Assembly: GCF_018271975.1 (NCBI RefSeq)
Contig: NZ_JAGUCN010000007.1
Coordinates: 62,001 to 126,000, forward strand
Length of the DNA: 64,000 nt
Direction: 5' to 3'
DNA from: Carboxylicivirga mesophila
Lineage (GTDB): Bacteria > Bacteroidota > Bacteroidia > Bacteroidales > Marinilabiliaceae
Position numbers and translations under genes: made by a program. Of this stretch, positions 58,401 to 64,000 are shown one piece after another. The number at the start of each line of letters is the position of its first letter. Position 1 is the first letter of the stretch. Below the pieces are notes generated by a model that was not told where the DNA came from, did not search any database, and was given only the letters and a program-made list of their open reading frames with translations.

Positions 58401-60195
58401 AATTACTACTATTATTGCTATGATGCCTTTGGCAATGGGCAAATCTGAATACGTGGGCATACTGGGCGCTCCTTTTGCCATTACCGTGGTTGGAGGCTTA
58501 AGTTTTAGTACCTTGCTGACACTGGTGTTTATGCCCACTTTTGCATTTGGTCTGGATAGTGCATTAAACTGGTTACGAAGTTTGAACTGGTGGCTGAAGG
58601 GGCTTATCTATGCAAGCTGGACAGCAGCATTGACTTTAGTGTATTTCTTCTCCGATGCATCATTTGCGTGGCAGTTACTATACGGTGTGTTGATTATCAG
58701 TGGGGTGCCAAGCATTGTGTACTTTGTTAAATCATCGCTGCGCATGGCTAATGCCAATTTAGTGGCTGAGCATGCCGATGTGAATATAACCATTCGTAAC
58801 CTGGTTAAAGTTTACGACCGGGATACACGATTTGTACGCGAGTTTAAAGCCAGAAACAGCAAGCTAAGCGAGCAATTGTTATTAAAGAAAATGACAGCTT
58901 CGTTATTATGGAAGCAACTCATCTGGCAGTTGCCTGTGGTCGGATTTATGGTGTATTTTACCTGGTGGTATCTCGATTCTGCACTTTGGGGTACATTGTT
59001 TACTGTTATTAACTATTTTGTCTTCCTTTCTATATACAACAGTATAGCATTGTATTGGAGAAATAAGACTGAAGTGATAGCGGCTCACAAATGGGATAAG
59101 CGTGTTTTAAAACTTCTCAAATACATTTACCCTATTGTTGGAGTGGCACTGTTGGTATACCGATGGGATGCTACGGCTTTGGCGATTATACTAGGTGCAC
59201 TTTGGTATATACTTCTAATGCTGATAGCCTCTGGGAATAAGCTGAAAGCAGATCGGATAAATATAGAGCGGGTAACGGGAAGGTTTGCAGCTTGGCGCCG
59301 TACCTACTATCGCATGATAAGAAGTATTCCGCTGATCGGTAAGGAAAAAGTGCCATTTAAGGCACTTAAAGGGATTTCTCTGGAGTTTAAAACCGGCATG
59401 ATAGGCTTGCTGGGGCCCAATGGAGCAGGTAAAACAACTCTGATGCGTATTATCTGTGGTGTGTTGGAACAAAGCTATGGTAAAGTTTATATCAATGGTT
59501 TTGATACCGCCGAACACCGCGAAGAGTTGCAAGGAATAATCGGATATTTACCACAGGAGTTCGGAACCTATGAAAATATGACTGCCTATGAGTTTCTCGA
59601 TTACCAGGCAATTGTAAGGGGTATAACCGAAGAAGATGTTCGTATAGAGCGTTTGCAGTATGTGTTGCAATCAGTACATATGTGGGAGCGTAAGGATGAT
59701 AAAATCGGTGCTTTTTCAGGCGGTATGAAACAGCGTATTGGTATCGCCATGATCCTACTACATTTGCCCAAAATACTGGTTGTGGATGAGCCAACTGCTG
59801 GTTTAGATCCACGTGAACGTATTCGTTTCCGAAATTTGCTGGTTGAATTGAGCCGTGAACGAATTGTGCTGTTCTCCACACATATTATTGAAGATATTTC
59901 CAGTTCATGTAATCAGGTAGCTGTGATGAGTAAAGGCGAGTTGCGTTATTGGGGCGAACCCGGTGAGATGGTCAAGATTGCAGATAACAGGGTCTGGCAA
60001 TTTGATATCAAAGCAGAAGCATTTGATGAAATGAACCAACAGTTCCTGATTGTGCACCACATGCGTGATGGAGCGAACATAAGAGTACGGTGCATCGCCA
60101 ATGAACAGCCGGTTGAGGATGCCATAAGCGTGGGAGCCGTGCTTGAGGATGCCTATATCTGGTTATTAAAAAACAAGAGCGAAAACAATGAGTAA
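55462..60195 (+). CDS. RND efflux pump fused to an ABC ATPase with inserted membrane module
   Basis: One uninterrupted frame of about 1577 residues. Start taken at ATG 55462 (MRELINRKVLV), not the TTG 9 bases upstream. Residues 1-1033 form a complete RND subunit with helix-4 block GMLLDNSVVVMENI (Asp398, then Asn) and a Gly-rich loop MGGGGGFGSNPG in the second periplasmic domain. Two extra membrane helices follow (about 1040-1090). Then the ABC domain begins with VNITIRNLVKVYDRD (A-loop Tyr1118), is broken by about 175 residues with roughly four hydrophobic helices, and resumes at PFKALKGISLEFKTG (from 1298) with Walker A GPNGAGKTT (1318-1326), signature FSGGMKQR and Walker B ILVVDEPTAGLDP. 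Proton-driven and ATP-driven modules are thus joined in one polypeptide. It overlaps the next permease gene by 8 bp. Confidence 0.92.
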   Translation: MRELINRKVLVSMLFVALTMLGVISYRQLSFELIPNTEYPMLFVQVGATTELDPKHMEQEGVIPIEGIIGTLEGIEKIETRVGPQRAMIFVYLTRNADVKYSYLKLVEKIEGAANVLPENMMAQVFKADVEQMNSQFMTVQVRGEGGVDRVRNVVEQDILPKLESIDGISSIQVSGGRQKSVEIIFQQDVLDSYGLTTGRIRQLITSGQNEKVFAGKVVKGQMKYYVTAEADYNHISDIENIVVKSEGPVLLKDVAQINFSVKEEDSYSRVNGLESVSLAIAKDAQVNMIELSDNTLKQIAQINREYQEKGIELVVVTNQAETMESNLDSIIELAFVGGILAIFILWIFLNNIPLVGMVMLSVPLSVYGAFNFFFAADISINMLTLVGLALAIGMLLDNSVVVMENIYRVASGGGGDSTSSVVTGTKEVWRSVTAATLTTVSVFLPFVFSEQMLFREIAKHISVSIISTLMVSLLVALILIPMLTHLFLSGIVKYRIEALEKLDLHNKLVQYYILLLKATLRKPAATIMGVLLVFFVVLIVSIGLSITTRQEAETTEFNIGVEMPSGSMLSNTDQVVREIESRLESLEEKKDVVCQVYEDEAAVSVILQDDYKRIARRSIPEIKADIQNRISEIEGGEISLSQSATAAMGGGGGFGSNPGLDMMGFLGLGEQEEKVVIKGEDYDQMLMVANDVKYWLENEIDNLQRARVSSANKRPEIHLGMDAYLMGLLNIAPSNVVSELFTFRSEVSSGGQLKVNDEVYDIIMKTVDNDLPDEAPPKTMDDLQKLNVTNNAGAIVPLSDFSEINYASGRTEILRVNQEKQIEVSYQFSDEVNASKALLEDARAQVDELVASIPVSSKVSLKVIHEEDTFAEFKFLGLIGLLLVFMILASVFESLTAPVVMLFSVPLAAIGSLLALVLTGNSLLNTHTFIGFLILLGVVVNNGILLIDYSRQLRRQGYNHARALMQAGISRIRPIAITAITTIIAMMPLAMGKSEYVGILGAPFAITVVGGLSFSTLLTLVFMPTFAFGLDSALNWLRSLNWWLKGLIYASWTAALTLVYFFSDASFAWQLLYGVLIISGVPSIVYFVKSSLRMANANLVAEHADVNITIRNLVKVYDRDTRFVREFKARNSKLSEQLLLKKMTASLLWKQLIWQLPVVGFMVYFTWWYLDSALWGTLFTVINYFVFLSIYNSIALYWRNKTEVIAAHKWDKRVLKLLKYIYPIVGVALLVYRWDATALAIILGALWYILLMLIASGNKLKADRINIERVTGRFAAWRRTYYRMIRSIPLIGKEKVPFKALKGISLEFKTGMIGLLGPNGAGKTTLMRIICGVLEQSYGKVYINGFDTAEHREELQGIIGYLPQEFGTYENMTAYEFLDYQAIVRGITEEDVRIERLQYVLQSVHMWERKDDKIGAFSGGMKQRIGIAMILLHLPKILVVDEPTAGLDPRERIRFRNLLVELSRERIVLFSTHIIEDISSSCNQVAVMSKGELRYWGEPGEMVKIADNRVWQFDIKAEAFDEMNQQFLIVHHMRDGANIRVRCIANEQPVEDAISVGAVLEDAYIWLLKNKSENNE

Positions 60196-60913
60196 AACAA
60201 ATCTATTCCATCCATCAGGCATCAGTTTGCTGCTAAAGTTTGTCAGGTATAACCTTAAAATTGTATTCGGCAATAAGTTTGTCTACTTTCTGGGTGCTGC
60301 CCTGATTTTTTATCTCCTGATAACGTCCATTAGTTTATTTGCGGCCGATTCAGTCAGTGTGCATGGTGTCTATTTCCAATTAATGTTTCCGGCATTTTTG
60401 CTGATTTTCTTTCCCACTACGTATGGCATTCAAAATGATGAAGATGCCCGCATCCTTGAAATACTATTTGGTATTCCTAATTATCGCTATAAGATATGGC
60501 TCGTGAGGCTGTGTATGGCCATCTTTATGGTATTTTGGTTTATCTTCTTAATGGCTAACCTGAGTAGTGTGTTGCTCATTAATGTACCGGTATGGGAAAT
60601 GACTATGCGATTAATGGTACCGGTTGGTTTGTTTGGTATGCTAGGTTTCTTTTTCAGCACAGTGGTGAAAAATGGTAACGGTACGGCTGTAATTGTAGTT
60701 ATTTTGGGCCTGCTCGTTTGGTTTTTGAGTGCATTTCTGGAGTCAAGCCCATGGAATGTATTTTTAAACCCTTTTGAGTTGCCATCGGGTATGAGTGAGA
60801 CCGTATGGGAGAGTGTGGTGGAGAAACATGTTAGGACATGGCTTATAGTGGCTCTTGTATCTGCCTTATGGGGACTCCTCAACCTCCAGCGAAGAGAAAA
60901 ATTCATCAAATAG
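60188..60913 (+). CDS. ABC-2-type permease subunit
   Basis: 241 residues with six predicted membrane helices (FVYFLGAALIFYLLITSI; FQLMFPAFLLIFFPTTYGIQ; MAIFMVFWFIFLMANLSSVLL; LMVPVGLFGMLGFFFSTVV; GTAVIVVILGLLVWFLSAFL; TWLIVALVSALWGLL). The block IQNDEDARILEILFGIPNYRYKIWLVR is typical of ABC-2 permeases. It overlaps the end of the RND-ABC fusion by 8 bp, so it is the obvious membrane partner of that ATPase domain. A strong terminator follows at once. Confidence 0.85.
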   Translation: MSKTNLFHPSGISLLLKFVRYNLKIVFGNKFVYFLGAALIFYLLITSISLFAADSVSVHGVYFQLMFPAFLLIFFPTTYGIQNDEDARILEILFGIPNYRYKIWLVRLCMAIFMVFWFIFLMANLSSVLLINVPVWEMTMRLMVPVGLFGMLGFFFSTVVKNGNGTAVIVVILGLLVWFLSAFLESSPWNVFLNPFELPSGMSETVWESVVEKHVRTWLIVALVSALWGLLNLQRREKFIK

Positions 60914-60923
60914 ATACACATAA

Positions 60924-60949
60924 AAAAAAGCGCCAAATGGCGCTTTTTT
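60924..60949. terminator. Bidirectional intrinsic terminator
   Basis: AAAAAAGCGCC (60924-60934) pairs perfectly with GGCGCTTTTTT (60939-60949) around loop AAAT. It ends the export locus on the + strand and the small minus-strand gene on the other. Confidence 0.92.
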
Positions 60950-60969
60950 CTATGGAGAATATGATTGCA

Positions 60970-61239
60970 CTAACTCTGAACTTGCGGCTTCTTGCCTTTT
61001 AGAATTTCGCGGGCCATTTCCAGGATTGTCGTATCATCTAGTTCCACAATACCTCCATCGGGGCCTTGCTCAAGATGTATCCCTACACTTTTCCCTCGAT
61101 CGTAGTTGGCACCGCCAAAGTAATTTCTTACTGTTTCTACGTCGAGGTTCAACTCTTCTGCTATTGTGCGGATGCTTCCATCAGGCAGACTATCTTTAAT
61201 CTTCCTGAGTTGATTAAATGTGATTGTTGTTGTACTCAT
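60970..61239 (-). CDS. Small conserved DNA-binding-like protein
   Basis: 89 residues. The segment GSIRTIAEELNLDVETVRNYFGG reads as a helix-turn-helix (about 21-43) and is followed by a polar region ending EMAREILKGKKPQVQS. Proteins of this size and pattern are common in Bacteroidota and usually annotated only as DNA-binding. It is convergent with the export locus across a shared terminator and has its own promoter region to the right (about 230 bp). No specific function can be given. Confidence 0.7.
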   Translation of the reverse strand: MSTTTITFNQLRKIKDSLPDGSIRTIAEELNLDVETVRNYFGGANYDRGKSVGIHLEQGPDGGIVELDDTTILEMAREILKGKKPQVQS

Positions 61240-61473
61240 ATTGAAAAGGTTTAATAGTAAATATAAGTCTGTCTTAAAATTAAAAAAAATAATGGAAAAT
61301 TAAAATTTGCTTGACGCTAATTACATCTGTAACCATTCAGAAATGAGTTTTAAGTAGACGAATCTGAATTAAGAATAAATGGAGCAGGCAAGTAGTAAGT
61401 ATTAAATAGGCATCATTGGCACTAGTGTATAAAAAGTATTATTTTAAAGCATTCTAAATAAAAATATTTTGCT

Positions 61474-61905
61474 ATGGCAACAATTAATCCTTACGTCAAT
61501 TTCAACGGAAGCTGTGAAGACGCTTTCAATTTTTATCGAAACGTATTTGGTGGCGATTTCGAATATGTGGGACGATACAAAGATATGCCCTCAGAAAAAC
61601 CCATATCCGAAGCGGATGCCAATAAAATAATGCATATCTCATTGCGAATTAGTAAGGAAACTGTATTGATGGGCAGTGATACTCATGAAGCCTTTGGCCA
61701 ACCATGCGTACCTGGCACTAATATATCCATCTCAGTTAATACAGATTCAGAAAAGGAAGCTGAAAACATATTTAATAGCTTATCAGCAGATGGGCAAATA
61801 ATTATGCCGCTTGGCAAAACCTTTTGGGGCTCCTACTTTGGCATGTTTACCGATAAGTTTGGTATTAACTGGATGGTGAGCTACGATTACGAGCAGGAGG
61901 CATAA
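61474..61905 (+). CDS. VOC-superfamily, PhnB-like protein
   Basis: 143 residues beginning MATINPYVNFNGSCEDAFNFYRNVFGG, the usual opening of PhnB/3-demethylubiquinone-methyltransferase-like VOC proteins. The family fold is two beta-alpha-beta-beta-beta units; MHISLRISKETVLMGSD and the C-terminal YFGMFTDKFGINWMVSYD are typical. Members are annotated as glyoxalase-like, but most have no proven reaction. It stands alone, 131 bp before the helicase gene. Confidence 0.88.
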   Translation: MATINPYVNFNGSCEDAFNFYRNVFGGDFEYVGRYKDMPSEKPISEADANKIMHISLRISKETVLMGSDTHEAFGQPCVPGTNISISVNTDSEKEAENIFNSLSADGQIIMPLGKTFWGSYFGMFTDKFGINWMVSYDYEQEA

Positions 61906-62036
61906 TCAGGCTTCATTGCTCATCAACTGCAGCGAGTTTTAATGCCGTTTTTGCGATAAAGCCTTAGCTTTTGCAAAGTAAATATTAGTTTTCCCAATAA
62001 ACACATTACTTTTGCAGAAATTAAATTTTTGATGTT

Positions 62037-63368
62037 TTGAAGTTTACGGAATTAAATATTAATAAAGTGCTGATTAATGCACTGGAGGATATTGGGTTAG
62101 AAGAAGCGACGCCGATACAGGAGCAATCATTTCCTGTAATCATGTCAGGCAGAGATGTGGTTGGAATTGCCCAAACAGGTACAGGGAAAACCTTTGCTTA
62201 TATCTTACCGATATTACGTCAGTTGAAGTTTTCTCAGCAACGCCATCCGCGAATCCTGGTACTGGTGCCAACGCGTGAACTGGTTGAGCAGGTAGCGGGT
62301 GAGTTTCGTAAACTGACAGAATACATGAGCGTTCGTATTGGTGGTGTATATGGCGGCACCAATATCAATACCCAAAAAGAACTGGTTTACGATGGCCTGG
62401 ATGTGTTGGTGGCTACGCCGGGCAGGTTAATCGATTTAAGCCTGACTGGCGTGTTGCGTTTGAAGAATATCCAGAAACTGGTGGTTGATGAAGTGGATGA
62501 AATGCTTAATCTGGGGTTCAGGTCACAGCTGGAGCAGATACAAGAGCTTTTGCCGGATAAGCGTCAGAACCTGATGTTTTCGGCTACCGTAACTGAAGAT
62601 GTGGAACAGCTGATTAAGCAATGGTTCTACGACCCGGTGCGGGTAGAAGTAGCAGCTACTGGTACACCGTTAGAGAAGATATTCCAATCGGGCTTTATTG
62701 TTCCAAATTTCTATACCAAACTGAATTTGCTTAAGCATCTTTTATCCACCAACGAGTCGATGGATAAGGTACTGGTGTTTGTGCAAAGTAAAAGTCTGGC
62801 TGACCTGCTTTTTAATGAGTTAGAAAAGGATTTCCCAGAACAGATTGGGGTGATTCATTCCAATAAATCGCAGAATTTCCGTTTCAGGATGGTGGAAGAA
62901 TTCCTGGAAGGAAAGAGGCGGATATTGTTGGCCACCGACCTTATTGCCAGGGGGATGGATATTAACCAGGTGAGCCACGTTATTAACTATGATTTACCAG
63001 AAACAGCAGAATCCTACATTCACCGCATTGGTCGTACTGGTCGTGCCGATACCGACGGTATTGCCATTGCTTTCGTGGAAGAAAAAGATGAAGATATTTG
63101 GGCATCTATCCAAAAACTGATGAAAAAGCAAGTGCAGCTGGAGCCTGTACCGGCTGATGTGAAAGTCAGTGAAAAGCTATTGGAATCAGAGAAGGAGGTA
63201 TTACCTGGCATGATGGTGAACAAAGCACCTAAACCAATTAGCCAAAGGGGTGCTGCTTTTCATGAAAAGAAAGATAAGAATAAAAAGACTAACCAAGGAG
63301 GATCGTATCGACGGAAGCTAGCCGCCAAATATAAGAAACCTAAAACAAGAGGACAGAAACGAAAGTAA
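62037..63368 (+). CDS. DEAD-box ATP-dependent RNA helicase (DEVD variant)
   Basis: 443 residues starting at TTG; no in-frame ATG upstream, and FTELNINKVLINALEDIGLEEATPIQEQ is the expected N-terminus with Q motif. Motif I AQTGTGKT (45-52), Ia PTREL, Ib TPGRL, motif II DEVD (151-154) in place of DEAD, III SAT, V RGMDI, VI HRIGRTGRA. The C-terminal tail is basic (KKDKNKKTNQGG ... KPKTRGQKRK), as in RNA helicases of cold response or ribosome assembly. Family certain, RNA target unknown. Confidence 0.95.
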   Translation: MKFTELNINKVLINALEDIGLEEATPIQEQSFPVIMSGRDVVGIAQTGTGKTFAYILPILRQLKFSQQRHPRILVLVPTRELVEQVAGEFRKLTEYMSVRIGGVYGGTNINTQKELVYDGLDVLVATPGRLIDLSLTGVLRLKNIQKLVVDEVDEMLNLGFRSQLEQIQELLPDKRQNLMFSATVTEDVEQLIKQWFYDPVRVEVAATGTPLEKIFQSGFIVPNFYTKLNLLKHLLSTNESMDKVLVFVQSKSLADLLFNELEKDFPEQIGVIHSNKSQNFRFRMVEEFLEGKRRILLATDLIARGMDINQVSHVINYDLPETAESYIHRIGRTGRADTDGIAIAFVEEKDEDIWASIQKLMKKQVQLEPVPADVKVSEKLLESEKEVLPGMMVNKAPKPISQRGAAFHEKKDKNKKTNQGGSYRRKLAAKYKKPKTRGQKRK

Positions 63369-63399
63369 TTACTATCTTAACTCAGCTATTTCTTTTGCA

Positions 63400-64000
63400 A
63401 TGAAAAAACATCGTGTCCTATTTCTTATTAATCCCATATCGGGTATTGGTAAACAGCGAACAGTTGAGAAAGCTGTTGGAGATGAGATTGACCATGAAAA
63501 GATTGAGTTTGATATTGCTTACACCGAATATGCCGGTCATGCACGTGAATTAGCCAGGAATGCGGTGGGTAAATACGATGTGGTGGTGGCTGTAGGCGGA
63601 GATGGAACAGTCAATGAAGTAGGATCGTCATTGATTAATACCACCACAGCTTTGGCCATCATCCCAACAGGTTCGGGCAACGGACTGGCTCGTTATCTGG
63701 ATATTCCTTTACGCGTTAACAGGGCTTTGCAGGTTATCAACCATTTGGTAAAAAAGGATATCGATACGCTTCGCGTGAATGAGCAGGTATCATTAAATGT
63801 GGCAGGTATTGGCTTTGACGGACATATCAGTCACCAGTTTGCCAAAGAGAAGAATAGGGGACCCGCAGGTTATGTAAAGCTCATTACAAAGGAATATGCC
63901 AAGTATAAATCATCGGTGTATCGTATTTCTATAGATAATAAGACCTATGAACTGCCCGCCTTCATGCTTACTTTTGCCAACTCATCGCAGTGGGGAAACA
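63400..64000 (+). CDS. Diacylglycerol-kinase-family lipid kinase, N-terminal part (runs off window)
   Basis: An ATG at 63400 opens a frame that continues past the window end (200 codons visible). MKKHRVLFLINPISGIGKQ, VVAVGGDGTVNEVG (66-74 for GGDGTVNEV) and IIPTGSGNGLARYL are the nucleotide-binding motifs of the DAGK/YegS catalytic domain, and NVAGIGFDGHISHQF follows as expected. It should phosphorylate diacylglycerol or a related lipid (sphingoid bases are possible in Bacteroidota). It lies 31 bp after the helicase. Confidence 0.92.
   Translation, partial: MKKHRVLFLINPISGIGKQRTVEKAVGDEIDHEKIEFDIAYTEYAGHARELARNAVGKYDVVVAVGGDGTVNEVGSSLINTTTALAIIPTGSGNGLARYLDIPLRVNRALQVINHLVKKDIDTLRVNEQVSLNVAGIGFDGHISHQFAKEKNRGPAGYVKLITKEYAKYKSSVYRISIDNKTYELPAFMLTFANSSQWGN

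Overview
The window reads as Bacteroidota chromosomal DNA, most likely from a marine, polysaccharide-degrading member. The signs are many Cys-type sulfatases next to glycoside hydrolases, type IX secretion (T9SS) C-terminal sorting domains of the YPNP type, SPII lipoproteins, a hybrid two-component regulator, TAnnTTTG-like promoter boxes and very weak Shine-Dalgarno sites. A Marinilabiliales-like order is my guess; no marker gene in the window settles it.

Region 1 (1-42.5 kb) is a large carbohydrate-degradation locus. It holds a truncated GH2 at the left edge, five S1 sulfatases, GH116-, GH43- and clan GH-A-type hydrolases, two complete GH2 beta-galactosidase-like enzymes, a sialate-O-acetylesterase-type esterase, an esterase-GH43 fusion, a metallophosphoesterase-LamG protein and two paralogous secreted beta-helix proteins. 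It also has a 1083-residue FG-GAP protein that recalls lambda-carrageenase (GH150), an exported RbsD/FucU-like mutarotase lipoprotein and a 1348-residue hybrid sensor/AraC regulator. I infer a sulfated, galactose-rich algal polysaccharide as substrate. No SusC/SusD pair is visible; it may lie to the left. Three transcription units (starting near 10.5, 12.7 and 27.0 kb) share an upstream element at a fixed distance from a -7-like box, which suggests one regulon. T9SS-sorted proteins are concentrated in the units at 12.8-29.4 kb, while lipoproteins and ordinary exported enzymes dominate the flanking units.

Region 2 (42.5-44.9 kb) has a gene-poor stretch, a tyrosine integrase of the IntDOT-like Bacteroidota type and tRNA-Arg(TCT). 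The integrase lies next to the 3' end of the tRNA, with short direct and inverted repeats between them. This looks like the end of an integrative element and raises the question whether the whole degradation locus was acquired at this tRNA.

Region 3 (45.2-60.9 kb) is a composite export locus: an ABC ATPase, a giant ABC permease with an exported C-terminal half, a TolC-like channel, a lipoprotein adaptor, a standard RND pump, a second RND pump fused in one frame to an ABC ATPase, and a small ABC-2 permease. In the fusion, the nucleotide-binding domain itself is split by a membrane segment just after its first strand. This is the most unusual object in the window.

Region 4 (60.9-64.0 kb) holds ordinary genes: a small DNA-binding-like protein, a VOC/PhnB-like protein, a DEAD-box helicase and the start of a diacylglycerol-kinase-family lipid kinase that runs off the right edge.
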